Shown here: positions 42,388 through 51,705 of the stretch, piece after piece | Position numbering within the stretch: the first letter of the stretch is position 1 | Layout of the letters: every line of letters begins with the position of its first letter | Source: Hoeflea_A sp965249925 | GTDB lineage: Bacteria > Pseudomonadota > Alphaproteobacteria > Rhizobiales > Rhizobiaceae | Length of the DNA stretch: 64,000 nt | Assembly: GCA_965249925.1 (NCBI GenBank) | Contig: OZ252260.1 | Location: forward strand, 1,860,001 to 1,924,000 | Direction: 5' to 3' | Notes under the pieces: generated by a model | What the model saw: the letters and a program-made list of their open reading frames with translations, nothing else | The model's database searches: none | What the model was told of the DNA's origin: nothing | Translations under genes and position numbers: made by a program

Positions 42388-43191
42388 ATGGATTGGGATG
42401 AAATGGCGCGCCCGTGGCTCGAAGCTGCGCCGGATTTAGAAGCTTCGTTTCGGGACATATTTGAATTGCTTTTTGCTGCGGCAAGGCTCGAGACCGGAGA
42501 AAATGTCCTTGATGTGGGGTGCGGTACCGGCCCCACGCTGTTGGTCGCGTCGGAGGCCGTCGGAGAGACGGGACGCGTGTTGGGCATTGACATTGCGCCG
42601 CCACTGATCGCGCGTGCAGCGGAGCGTGTACCGGACAATGTCGATTTGATTGTTGGCGATGCAGGCTCTCATGCCTATGAGAGTGAAGCCTTCGACGTCA
42701 TACTGGCGAACTTCGGGATCATGTTTTTTGAAGACAACGCCGCCGCGTTCCGGAACCTCCGAAACGCTGTGCGACCGGGTGGGCGTCTTGCCGCTACCGC
42801 CTGGGCAACACCCGATGTCAATCCGTGGTTCTCCATGCCGCGCCGGATTATTGATGAGCGTATAGCAGACGTGCCAAGACCCGATCCGTTAGGACCGGGA
42901 CCGATGCGCTTTGGCGATCCATCCATTCTGGAAGGCCATCTGGAGAATTCGGGTTGGAAACCCGACATACGATCTGTTGATGTTCTTTTGCATCCGCCGG
43001 GCACCGCCGAAAGAGTGGCAGATCTACACATGAAGGTTACCGTTGGAATGATGCTGAAAGGCGTCGACGTTGCCGACAGCGAACTTGAACGGATCAAGGA
43101 AACGGTCGCGGACGCCATCCGAGAGTTTGAAACCGACGGCTCTATTCGAGTCCCCGCTAAAATTCATATCGTTTCAGCTGTGGCGTGCTAG
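42388..43191 (+). CDS. SAM-dependent class I methyltransferase
   Basis: A 267-residue methyltransferase. Motif I is VLDVGCGTGPTLL (residues 40-52), the acidic end of beta 2 is GIDIAPPLI, motif II is VGDAGSHAY, and LRNAVRPGGRLAATAWA marks motif III. The ATG follows GGAGG. It is of the UbiE/small-molecule type; the substrate is not evident. It stands alone between a helical exported protein and the LysR gene; the 260-bp gap after it holds no clear gene. Confidence 0.9.
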   Translation: MDWDEMARPWLEAAPDLEASFRDIFELLFAAARLETGENVLDVGCGTGPTLLVASEAVGETGRVLGIDIAPPLIARAAERVPDNVDLIVGDAGSHAYESEAFDVILANFGIMFFEDNAAAFRNLRNAVRPGGRLAATAWATPDVNPWFSMPRRIIDERIADVPRPDPLGPGPMRFGDPSILEGHLENSGWKPDIRSVDVLLHPPGTAERVADLHMKVTVGMMLKGVDVADSELERIKETVADAIREFETDGSIRVPAKIHIVSAVAC

Positions 43192-43451
43192 CGTTGCCAG
43201 GCGGCCAGTTGGTTTCGGCTGCCAATGGCACGATCAGCCCAGGCACGCCGTCGAGCGATGTGACGGTTGAGCTCGAGCCACTTGGGCCGCTTGACCTACG
43301 GGATGAGCAGGGAGTTCGGTGTGGTGATCTACGGCTGCGGTCGGACTTTTAAAGCCGACATTGGCCTGGCTCGCATATCCCGTCACTCTGGGCTCGAGGA
43401 CGTAGCCGCTCGCGCGGCACACGTATATCTGCTCTCCTGAACCAGTTCGCG

Positions 43452-44357
43452 CTACATCTCCTGCGCGTACTCAACCAGATAGTCGATCAACAGCCGAACA
43501 GCCGGAATGCTGGATCGCCGCGGCGGAAACACTGCGAAGATCTCAATATTGCCCATTCTCATTTGCGGAAGCACCTGGACCACGCCGCCCCGACGAACTT
43601 GCTCGTCACCGAATAGCGCCGGCAACATCGTTAGGCCCGCACCCGATGCAATCATGCCAAGCGCGACGGTGGGGTCTCCCACAGAAATCTGTGGCGGCGT
43701 ATTGAAAACAAGCCGTTGCTTCCCATCCCCGGAAGACAAGTGCCAATCTTGCGGGGCTCCGGGCACGTCGATGCAAATCCTCGGAAGCGAGACAATCCGC
43801 GACGGATCATCGATGGGGTTCGTTCGAGCGAATTCAGCGCCGCAATACAGTTGCATCGGTGTGGAGGCGATCCGACGCGCAATAAGATAAGGTTCCTTAG
43901 GCCGGCCGAGACGCAGGACCATGTCCAAATCCTCTGCCAGTGGATCCGGTCCGGCACCGGTAACCTCGATGCGAGCCCTCACTTCTGGAAAATTCTTCGT
44001 TAGCCGCGCAACCACAGGGCCTAGCAGGTGTTGCCCACTGAGTGCACTCGCCGCCACGCGAAGCGTACCACGCGGCTCCTCTGTGACAGCTCGCAAGAGC
44101 TCATCGGCTTGACTTCCGGCTTCTGTCGCGCGCCGCGCCGCATCGAGAAGTGTTTCGCCAGCGGACGTCAGCCGGACACCCCTGCTCACCCGATCGAATA
44201 ATGGTCCGCGAGCCCTCTTCTCAAGCCGTGTCAGTGCTCGGGAAAGTGTTGCTTTCGGTATCCCAAACTGGCGTTGTGCAGCGCTGACACCGCCAGCTTC
44301 GGCGATCAAGTAAAAGTTCCGAAGGTCATCCAGACCAATTGCCGATCTCATTGGCAT
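43452..44357 (-). CDS. LysR-family transcriptional regulator
   Basis: A 301-residue regulator with an N-terminal winged helix (residues 8-66; GVSAAQRQFGIPKATLSRALTRLE) and a periplasmic-binding-type effector domain. It is divergent from the RND operon (171-bp gap) and thus its probable regulator. Inverted repeats of T-N11-A form lie in the gap. The effector is unknown. Confidence 0.92.
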   Translation of the reverse strand: MPMRSAIGLDDLRNFYLIAEAGGVSAAQRQFGIPKATLSRALTRLEKRARGPLFDRVSRGVRLTSAGETLLDAARRATEAGSQADELLRAVTEEPRGTLRVAASALSGQHLLGPVVARLTKNFPEVRARIEVTGAGPDPLAEDLDMVLRLGRPKEPYLIARRIASTPMQLYCGAEFARTNPIDDPSRIVSLPRICIDVPGAPQDWHLSSGDGKQRLVFNTPPQISVGDPTVALGMIASGAGLTMLPALFGDEQVRRGGVVQVLPQMRMGNIEIFAVFPPRRSSIPAVRLLIDYLVEYAQEM

Positions 44358-44448
44358 GAGAACCTCCTTTGGAGCTTAAGCTTTCCAAGACGCGTGTCAC
44401 ATTGGCGTTGTCGCAGATTCACACGCAGCATATCGACCGTTCCTAATA

Positions 44449-44484
44449 TGAAACAACTGATTTCAAAAGCGATGCTTTTTGAAA
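44449..44484. promoter_or_regulatory. LysR-type inverted repeats upstream of the RND operon
   Basis: TGAAA-N7-TTTCA (44449-44465) is a T-N11-A LysR box. It overlaps a second repeat, TTTCAAAAGC at 44461-44470 against GCTTTTTGAAA at 44474-44484, one base longer. The sites lie about 45-80 bp before the adaptor start codon. Confidence 0.5.
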
Positions 44485-44528
44485 CCCATCAGGGGCCTCA
44501 TATGTCCGACACATAAGGAGGCGAGGCT

Positions 44529-46052
44529 ATGGGACTCTACGACTACGCAATTATTGCCGGACTCGTTCTTTTTTCATCACTTTGCTTTCGAAGCGGGTTC
44601 GTCTCGACCGCGATGTTCGCGGTCGGCTTGCTCGCCATCGTCGCTGTTGCCTTGTCGGTTGGTACGACCCAGATGCTTTTGACGCTGTTGGCGGCCTGGT
44701 GTCTGGTCGCAATGCTGGTGCTCGTCTTTCATCGCCGATGGGGGTGGTACGCTCGAACCGGGTCGGCAAGAGCAGCGGCTATCCTGTTTGGTATCGGACA
44801 GTTCGCCGTGGTGGCTGTTCTTGCGACCGGTGGGCTTGCCATGTACATGCCGGAGCGTTTCGAGGCGCTACGAAAGTCTTCGACATATTCCTTTGTCGTG
44901 GAACTCGTCTCACGGGCAGCCGCTGCCGACAATCCGGCAATTGCGATCCCCGCGGTCATGCTAAACTTTCCCGAACCCGTTGAGCCGGAGCCGAAGTCTG
45001 GGCTGGTGAATGTCGACCCAACGGTCCGGCCAATTGAATGGGCGGAAGTAACGGTGTTTGACAACCGGGTCACCCGCATACTGACCGGCACTACGGTGGC
45101 CGCCGACCGAGCGCCGATTTCGTTCGAAGCGGGTGGTACCTTGCTTCATGTACATGCCGAATTGGGCCAGGCTTTCTCGGCGGGTGATGTTCTTGCCGAA
45201 TTAGACCCGACACCCCTTGAAATCGCACTGGATGAACGCCGTGCTGCGCTGATCGAGGCAGAAGCCATGGTGCACGAAGCGAACCTTACGCTGAAACGTC
45301 AACGACAACTGATCAAACGCGGCGTTGTATCTCAAGCCGGTTTGGACCGAGCAGAGGCTTCAGCCAGTTCTGCGCAGAGCCGTTTGGCAATAACCAAGGC
45401 CAGCATCCGCTCCGCCGAGGATAGGCTGGCCGACACCGTGCTTTATGCGCCATTCGACGGGATTATCTCCAATCGCATGATAGAGCCCGCTCAGTCGGTG
45501 CAGGCCGGTGTGCCGGTTTTTGAGATCCAAGGCGCCAGTGCAGGTTTTCAAATCGAGATCATCGTACCCGAGACGTTGATCGGGCGTATCCAGGCAGGCG
45601 CCGAGTATCGCGCGATTGTGCTGGATGGCGATGACAGTCCAATCGTGGCGCAGGTGCATGAAATCGGTAGCCGCGCGAATGCGACAACTGGGTTCCCGGT
45701 GACGCTTAATATTGTGACAAACAGCGCACCAATTCGCGCCGGTGTAACGGTCGAGGTCTACCTTTCACTTCCACTGTCCAACGACAGCGAGGGCCGCGTC
45801 GGGTTGGCGGCCATTCCCTATACCGCCGTCCTTCCCGGCAACGGCGCGGACCATGTGAGTTTTGTCTACGACACCGAAGCAGGAACGTTGGAACGCAGGG
45901 CCATTACCGTTGCCGCCCGGGAAGGCGAGACTGCTCTGATCTCTGAAGGCTTGGAACCCGGTGAAATCGTCGCGACACGCGGTTTGCTCTTCCTGCAAGA
46001 CGGTCAGCCCGTGGCGCTCCGCGGTGTTGGCATCGCCCGCTACGACAATTGA
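44529..46052 (+). CDS. RND periplasmic adaptor fused to an N-terminal four-helix membrane domain
   Basis: A 507-residue protein. Residues 7-24, 26-45, 48-66 and 83-105 are predicted membrane helices, an unusual addition. From about residue 170 a standard HlyD/RND adaptor follows: lipoyl half GGTLLHVHAELGQAFSAGDVLAEL, coiled coil (230-300), second half LYAPFDGIISNRMIEPAQ, and a membrane-proximal region at the end. The start follows AAGGAGG. The RND pump gene begins 11 bases after the stop codon. No outer-membrane factor is nearby. Confidence 0.87.
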   Translation: MGLYDYAIIAGLVLFSSLCFRSGFVSTAMFAVGLLAIVAVALSVGTTQMLLTLLAAWCLVAMLVLVFHRRWGWYARTGSARAAAILFGIGQFAVVAVLATGGLAMYMPERFEALRKSSTYSFVVELVSRAAAADNPAIAIPAVMLNFPEPVEPEPKSGLVNVDPTVRPIEWAEVTVFDNRVTRILTGTTVAADRAPISFEAGGTLLHVHAELGQAFSAGDVLAELDPTPLEIALDERRAALIEAEAMVHEANLTLKRQRQLIKRGVVSQAGLDRAEASASSAQSRLAITKASIRSAEDRLADTVLYAPFDGIISNRMIEPAQSVQAGVPVFEIQGASAGFQIEIIVPETLIGRIQAGAEYRAIVLDGDDSPIVAQVHEIGSRANATTGFPVTLNIVTNSAPIRAGVTVEVYLSLPLSNDSEGRVGLAAIPYTAVLPGNGADHVSFVYDTEAGTLERRAITVAAREGETALISEGLEPGEIVATRGLLFLQDGQPVALRGVGIARYDN

Positions 46053-46063
46053 GGGAACAGACC

Positions 46064-49000
46064 ATGCTGACGCAGCTTGCCTACCGAAACCAACGCATTG
46101 TGTATGCCATCGTCGCGATCCTGATGGCCTTCGGGGCCTGGAGCTATTTCAACCTACCCGCTCAGGAAGACCCGGCAATCACGATCCGGCAAGCGGTGGT
46201 GCAAACCTTCTATCCCGGACTCAGCCCCGAGCGCGTGGAAGAACTCGTCACCCGCCCCTTGGAACGCGCGATCCGACGTTTGCCGGAAGTGGAAGAAATT
46301 CGCTCCTCCTCCGTCTCTGGCCTCTCGATTATCCATGTCGAAGTGTATGATCGTTTCTTCGAGCTTGACCAGATCTGGGACGATCTCCGCGCGGAAATCC
46401 AGGTGGCAGCGGCCGCATTGCCGGAAGGCACCCGCCCCCCGCAAGTCTTGACGGACACCGGGGATGTGGCCGTTGTCACCGCTGCTTTACGTTCGCCCGA
46501 TCACACCATCGCCGAGCTCGGCGACATGGCGACCTACGTCCGAGATCAGCTCTACGCTGTGGACGGGGTCAAGGCGATCGACATTGTTGGGACCCAGGCC
46601 GAACAGATCTACATCGAGACCCGAAACGCGGTTCTGGCACAGATGGGTATCAGTTCAGAGGTCATTGCCGACACGCTTGCTGCGCAAAACATCATTCGCC
46701 CCGGAGGGCAAATCGACCTAGGGGAGCGCGCCATACTGATCGAGCCCACGGGCGATTTCCGCAGCATCGAGGCGATTCGAAACACGCTGATCGAAATCCC
46801 AGGCACCCGGGAGACAATCGCCCTGCGAGACGTGGCCGAGATACGGCGCGATCTGGTGGATCCTGCGCCTCAGGCGGTGTTTTACCAGGGTGACCCGGCA
46901 GTGATGTTCGCTATCGCCATGCAGGAGGGACGCAACGTCCTTGAATTTGGCCCGGCCATGGCGGACGCATTGGAGGACCTCGAGCAGACATTGCCCGTGG
47001 GCTTCACCATCGACATCGCGACCTTCCAGGCCGATCAGGTAGAACAGGCAGTCTTCGGCGTGTCCTTCAACGTCCTGCAGACGCTCGTCCTGGTTCTGGC
47101 CATTGTGATCCTGCTGCTGGGTCTACGGACGGGCCTCATCGTCGGTGCCATAATCCCTGTGATTACGCTCGCAACACTCGCGATCATGGGTGTGTTTGGC
47201 ATGCCGTTGGAAAGGATGAGCCTTGCGACGCTGGTGATCGCGCTCGGCATCCTGGTCGATAACGGCATCGTCGTGGCCGAAGACTTCAAGCGCCGTATCG
47301 GTGAAGGCGAAAGCCGCGACGAAGCGCTAAGAAATGTAGGCTCGACGCTCGCTCTGCCGCTCTTCGTGTCAACTTCAGTAACGATCCTGGTGTTTCTACC
47401 ACTGATGCTGGCCGAACACGTTGCGGGAGAGTACACGCGCTCCATCAGTCTGGTCATTGCGATTACGCTGTCGGTGTCGTGGCTTATCGCGATGATGGTC
47501 ACTCCACTTCTCAGCCACAAGTTTGCAACGTCGCCCGACCCCAAAGCCAAGCGCCCGCTTTACGAGCGTGCTTTCGATCCACTGATCGCGGGCTACGACA
47601 TCACAATAAGATGGGCCTTGCGCAACCGCATACTCTTTCTGGGCGGCATGATTGTGGCACTTATCGCTTCAGCCGCAGCCATTGCCACAGCACCGAGCCG
47701 GTTTTTCCCAGGCTCAGACCGGGCACAGATCATCACCTATCTCGACCTACCTGCCGATGTGACCACAAACGCCACCCGGAACGAGGTCGAGGCAATGCTG
47801 CTCACGCTTACACCTGAGCGGTTTGATTGGCTGGTCGATCATGTCGCCTATGTTGGCTTCGGTGGCCCGCGTTTCGTGCTGTCGCTCACGCCAGTTGATC
47901 CCGCACCAAACCGCGCCGTTTTGGTGATGAATGTCGACAGCCCTGATAGCATGGACCGCGCAGTGACCGAGTTGCGCGACCATCTCGACACGGAATTCGG
48001 TCATATCTCCAGCCGGGTAACGACCATGTTCCTCGGACCGTCGGATTCGTCGGTTCTGGAGGTCCAGATCATCGGGCCCGACCGCGACTTTATCTACGCA
48101 ACCGCCCGGAAGGTAGAGGCGATCATCGCCGAAAACGTGCCCGGAGCCCGAGACATTCGTCAGAATTGGGAGAATCGAATCGCGCGACTGGTGGTGGAGG
48201 TGGATCAGGCCAGGGCGCGGCGGTCCGGTGTCACATCCGCCGATATCGCGCGCACCATGTCTGCGTACTTCAACGGGCGCGCCGTATCGGAATACCGCGA
48301 AGGCGATGACGTTATTCCCATCGTTGCCCGCGCGGTCGATACCGAACGCACGGATCTCAATCACATCCGTACATTGTCGATCTTCGGCGCGAACGGCGCT
48401 GTGGTGCCGCTGGCGCAGGTCGCAGACGTGGATTTCGTAAACGGTTTCAGCCGCATCGAGCGCGAAAATCTCGCCCGGACCGTGACCATTGAGGCGCGCT
48501 CGGACCAGATTGGGGCCGAAGATATGGTGCCGCTGTTGGAAGGTCGACTGGCCAAGCTTAATGCCGCCATGCCGCCCGGCCATTCGATCGAATTCGACGG
48601 GATAATCACCCAATCTGCGGAGGGGCGCGCAGCGCTTTTGGCGAACATGCCGCTGAGTTTTGGGGTGATCCTGCTGCTTTTGGTGATGCAGTTCAATTCC
48701 TTCCGTCGCCCGGCAATCCTGATCATGACCATCCCGCTCATCCTGGTAGGAGTGGCGATTGGGTTGCGCGGGTTTGGGGCCGATTTCGGCTTCATGCCGA
48801 TCCTTGGAATGCTGTCACTTGCAGGTATCGTGATGTGCAATGCGATCGTGCTTATCGATCGGATCGAAATCGAAAGAGCGAATGGCTACACGGGGCTTGA
48901 GCCCATCGTCCGGGCGGGCAAGCGCCGATTGCGGCCCATCCTGATGACAACCGTCACCACAGTTCTAGGGCTGATGCCCCTGATCCTGTCTGTCGATCCG

Positions 49001-49168
49001 CTCTTTTTCGGGATGGCGACAGTTATGGCGGCTGGCTTGACGATGGGAGCAATCCTGACACTCGGTTTCGTTCCGGTCGTCTACTCGCTCTTCTTTGCAA
49101 AGGAACTGCAACGGGCTGTTCCAAACACACAGGCGTCGACCCGAGACGCTATCGTCCCGGCCGAATGA
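46064..49168 (+). CDS. RND-family efflux transporter (AcrB-type)
   Basis: A 1034-residue pump with the RND layout: helix 1, a large periplasmic loop, helices 2-7, a second loop, and the remaining helices. The proton-relay helix 4 reads ALGILVDNGIVVAED, with Asp then Asn, so the second relay Asp of AcrB is replaced, as in several RND subfamilies. Helices 10-12 include NSFRRPAILIMTIPLILVG and LMTTVTTVLGLMPL. The ATG at 46064 follows GAGGGA. Inner-membrane proton-driven export of drugs or small molecules is likely; the substrate is unknown. Confidence 0.95.
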   Translation: MLTQLAYRNQRIVYAIVAILMAFGAWSYFNLPAQEDPAITIRQAVVQTFYPGLSPERVEELVTRPLERAIRRLPEVEEIRSSSVSGLSIIHVEVYDRFFELDQIWDDLRAEIQVAAAALPEGTRPPQVLTDTGDVAVVTAALRSPDHTIAELGDMATYVRDQLYAVDGVKAIDIVGTQAEQIYIETRNAVLAQMGISSEVIADTLAAQNIIRPGGQIDLGERAILIEPTGDFRSIEAIRNTLIEIPGTRETIALRDVAEIRRDLVDPAPQAVFYQGDPAVMFAIAMQEGRNVLEFGPAMADALEDLEQTLPVGFTIDIATFQADQVEQAVFGVSFNVLQTLVLVLAIVILLLGLRTGLIVGAIIPVITLATLAIMGVFGMPLERMSLATLVIALGILVDNGIVVAEDFKRRIGEGESRDEALRNVGSTLALPLFVSTSVTILVFLPLMLAEHVAGEYTRSISLVIAITLSVSWLIAMMVTPLLSHKFATSPDPKAKRPLYERAFDPLIAGYDITIRWALRNRILFLGGMIVALIASAAAIATAPSRFFPGSDRAQIITYLDLPADVTTNATRNEVEAMLLTLTPERFDWLVDHVAYVGFGGPRFVLSLTPVDPAPNRAVLVMNVDSPDSMDRAVTELRDHLDTEFGHISSRVTTMFLGPSDSSVLEVQIIGPDRDFIYATARKVEAIIAENVPGARDIRQNWENRIARLVVEVDQARARRSGVTSADIARTMSAYFNGRAVSEYREGDDVIPIVARAVDTERTDLNHIRTLSIFGANGAVVPLAQVADVDFVNGFSRIERENLARTVTIEARSDQIGAEDMVPLLEGRLAKLNAAMPPGHSIEFDGIITQSAEGRAALLANMPLSFGVILLLLVMQFNSFRRPAILIMTIPLILVGVAIGLRGFGADFGFMPILGMLSLAGIVMCNAIVLIDRIEIERANGYTGLEPIVRAGKRRLRPILMTTVTTVLGLMPLILSVDPLFFGMATVMAAGLTMGAILTLGFVPVVYSLFFAKELQRAVPNTQASTRDAIVPAE

Positions 49169-49294
49169 CTGTACGGAACAGGGAAGACGGATCGCCCCAG
49201 CCATCGATGGCCAAGCAAGCCAACAATGGGCTCAACATCAAAAGATTAGCTGTCAGACCTCAACAAACAACCAGCTCATAAAAGGAGATCAATC

Positions 49295-49930
49295 ATGAAA
49301 GAGATCGCTTGGGACATGAATGGCCAGACTATTGTTCGAAAGGTCAACGCAGTGCCGCATCAGGACACGCTGCCTGAGCCCTCACTGCAGAAGGTTATGC
49401 AGGGTGAGCGGATGCGCTTTGACGCGCATGTCAACGTCGAGACGATGCCCCAGGGTATGCATCTGAAGAAGGTCACGATCTTCTCCAACGTCCCCAATGG
49501 TGGCACTTGGGAGTTGATCTCAGATGAGGGGACTGCAGTGGGAGGGCGCGGCACGGCCCCGTCTCCGCTGATGTATTTCGCGGCCGGCCTAGGGCTGTGC
49601 ATGATGAGCCATGTGGAGATGCTCGGTAAATCCCAGGATTTTGAGATCACTTCGGCGCGGTTGGAACAACGCAGCACCTGGACTACGACCATGGATCTGG
49701 GCGGTGTCGACCCGACAGACAGCTATGGCAAGGGCGAACACATGCAGCTCAATCTAATCATCGAGAGCCCCGAGACACCGGAAAGACTGGCCGAGTTTGT
49801 CGCCTATTGCCGCCAGGCTTGCATGGCGTTGCAAACCGTCGCCGCGGCGACCCCGGTGGCCACAGGGCTTTACGTGAATGGTCACCAGATCGGTGAAGTG
49901 GGTGGCACCGGTCCGTATCGGCACGCCTAA
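49295..49930 (+). CDS. OsmC-family protein
   Basis: A 211-residue OsmC/Ohr-fold protein. The block TAPSPLMYFAAGLGLCMMSHVEML contains one conserved Cys, and YCRQACMALQTV contains two others. Classical OsmC peroxidases use two Cys at set positions; this longer form resembles the YhfA-like group whose substrate is uncertain. AAAGGAG precedes the ATG. It follows the RND operon by 126 bp and may be co-regulated by the LysR protein. Confidence 0.86.
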   Translation: MKEIAWDMNGQTIVRKVNAVPHQDTLPEPSLQKVMQGERMRFDAHVNVETMPQGMHLKKVTIFSNVPNGGTWELISDEGTAVGGRGTAPSPLMYFAAGLGLCMMSHVEMLGKSQDFEITSARLEQRSTWTTTMDLGGVDPTDSYGKGEHMQLNLIIESPETPERLAEFVAYCRQACMALQTVAAATPVATGLYVNGHQIGEVGGTGPYRHA

Positions 49931-50055
49931 TCTGGCCGATCCTGATGCGTTCGGAGATGTCTCTCCACCTCGCGGACGCCATGGCCGGAGCGGGTGGAGG
50001 ATGGACCGCTCCGGTCACCCCTTCCATTGAGCACAAACAAGGAGACCGAAAATCG

Positions 50056-50154
50056 ATGTCGACGATCCCGATTCTAGCTGCCCTGCAGGGCGGTGGATCT
50101 CACTGGGCGTTGGCCTGGCGGGTCGACCGTAGTGCAATTGTTTTCCTGTTTTAG
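50056..50154 (+). pseudogene. Remnant of a patatin-like phospholipase 5' end
   Basis: An AAGGAG ribosome site is followed by an ATG and the residues ILAALQGGGSHWALAWRV. This matches the nucleotide-binding-like opening of patatin-family proteins (usually LALQGGGSHGAFTWGV), and the frame ends 32 codons in. The serine GxSxG box and the rest of the protein are absent; the sugar operon begins directly after. It marks a recombination junction. Confidence 0.6.
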
Positions 50155-50168
50155 CCGTGAACTCGGAT

Positions 50169-50930
50169 TCAGTATGTCGCACGGCCACCGGAAAGATCGA
50201 ATACTGCCCCGGTTGTGAAGGAATTCTCGCGCGAGGCCAGCCAACAGATCATGGCCGCTGCCTCATCCACCTCAAGGAACCGGCCGCGCGGAATTTTGGA
50301 CAGCATATAGTCGATATGCTCCTGGCTCATCTGGTCGAAGATGCGCGTGCGGGCTGCTGCCGGGGTTACGCAATTGACCGCGATGTCACGCCCCGCCTCC
50401 TCCTTGCCGATGGACTTCGTCAGCCCCACGACCGCCGCCTTAGTGGCACTGTAGGCAGGCGCATTGGAATTGCCTTCCTTGCCCGCAATCGAGGCGATGT
50501 TGACGATGCGACCGTAACCGCGGAAGCGCATTGTACCCAGAACGGCGCGATTGACGTAGAACGTTCCGTCAAGATTGATGCGGACGATTTCCCGCCACGC
50601 ATCGATCGGATAGTCGGCGGTGGCGGCGTTGGGTCCGGCGATGCCAGCGGAGTGCACAAGGACCTCGACCGACTGGTTTTCATCCAGCGTTGTCTTCAGC
50701 GCCGCCTCGACCGCCTCATATTCCGAAATATCAACCTGGACCGGCAAAACCGCATCTCCCAGTTCAGCAGCCGCGACGTCAAGCGCGGACCTGTCGGAAT
50801 CCCAAATCGCCACCTTTGCACCATTGGCCAGCAGTCGCTCGACCACGGCGCGACCGATGCCCTGGGCGCCGCCCGTTACCACTGCGGTTTGCCCCTGGAA
50901 AGTGTCTGGACCAGCCGACATGTCATTCAT
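50169..50930 (-). CDS. Short-chain dehydrogenase, candidate L-rhamnose 1-dehydrogenase
   Basis: A 253-residue classical SDR. Cofactor motif VTGGAQGIGRAV, the NAG-like motif VLVHSAGIAG, catalytic Ser in VNIASIAGKEG, and YSATKAAVVGLTKSI with the YxxxK pair. The ATG at 50930 overlaps the GntR gene by eight bases; ATG 50921 is the alternative. Position as the last gene of a rhamnose operon suggests oxidation of L-rhamnose or of a later intermediate such as L-2-keto-3-deoxyrhamnonate. Which step cannot be decided from sequence. Confidence 0.87.
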   Translation of the reverse strand: MNDMSAGPDTFQGQTAVVTGGAQGIGRAVVERLLANGAKVAIWDSDRSALDVAAAELGDAVLPVQVDISEYEAVEAALKTTLDENQSVEVLVHSAGIAGPNAATADYPIDAWREIVRINLDGTFYVNRAVLGTMRFRGYGRIVNIASIAGKEGNSNAPAYSATKAAVVGLTKSIGKEEAGRDIAVNCVTPAAARTRIFDQMSQEHIDYMLSKIPRGRFLEVDEAAAMICWLASRENSFTTGAVFDLSGGRATY

Positions 50931-51705
50931 GGGCCTTTTTCCGTTCTTCAATGGTTGTGGCTTCGATGTTCTTGATGTGGGCGTGCTGGGCCGCTTCGGC
51001 GCGGTCTGCGTCGCGGACCGCGAGCGCGGCAGCGATTTCGTTGTGTTCCGCAACGCTGCGCGCGACATTCTCCGGATTCTGCGTGGCAGCCCGCCGCCAA
51101 TTCAATCCGAGCTCGTAAAGCGCCTGCGACATGCGCAGCAGCAGTATGTTCCTGGCCGCCGCGTTGATGGCTGAATGAAACTCGAAATCGAGCAGGCGAA
51201 AGGCGATCGGATCGTGGATCGTGGCTTCGCCCTTTTCGGCGAGCAGGTTTATCTTGGCGATATCCTCGTCCGTCGCTCTGTCGCAGGCAATGCGGATGAG
51301 CTGGCAATCAATGACGTCGCGCGCCTCGTAGTGAACGGCGGGATCGTAGTCCTCCATACTGGTGAGGAAATGCAGCGGCCGGATAAGTTTTTCCGGCTTC
51401 AGATCCGTAATCACATGCGCACCGCCCCGCCGAGATTCGGTGAGGCCCATGACCGACAACATCTTGAGCGCTTCGCGCAGCACCGGCCGGCTGACACCCA
51501 GCGCTTCGGCCATCTTGGTTTCAACCGGCAGTTGGTCGCCGGGCAACAGGTTGCCCACCTGGATCAACCGGCTGATCCGCATCACAAGCTCTTCCGAGAG
51601 CGAGCGGCGGGGCAACCCTCCGGCTCCGCCGTCCAACTCCATGGCAACCGCAAGGTTGCCCTGTGCCAATATGTCGGCCAGTTTCTCGGCTGTAATCTTG
51701 TTCAT
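50923..51705 (-). CDS. GntR-family (FadR subfamily) regulator of the rhamnose operon
   Basis: A 260-residue regulator with an N-terminal winged helix (about residues 37-103; LPVETKMAEALGVSRPVLREALKMLSVMG) and a C-terminal FCD domain (about 125-245) with metal-ligand His residues in LDFEFHSAINAAA. Its ATG overlaps the permease stop (ATGA). A FadR-type operator lies between the divergent halves of the cluster at 59357-59367, so it probably controls both arms. Rhizobial rhamnose operons usually have a DeoR regulator, so this is a different arrangement. Confidence 0.9.
   Translation of the reverse strand: MNKITAEKLADILAQGNLAVAMELDGGAGGLPRRSLSEELVMRISRLIQVGNLLPGDQLPVETKMAEALGVSRPVLREALKMLSVMGLTESRRGGAHVITDLKPEKLIRPLHFLTSMEDYDPAVHYEARDVIDCQLIRIACDRATDEDIAKINLLAEKGEATIHDPIAFRLLDFEFHSAINAAARNILLLRMSQALYELGLNWRRAATQNPENVARSVAEHNEIAAALAVRDADRAEAAQHAHIKNIEATTIEERKKAHE

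Noticed and set aside
43234..43422. Small minus frame between the methyltransferase and LysR genes
   Set aside because: No ribosome site and no similarity recognised; codon use is unlike the neighbours.
47747..48613. Minus-strand frame inside the RND pump gene
   Set aside because: Antisense shadow within an intact 1034-codon gene.
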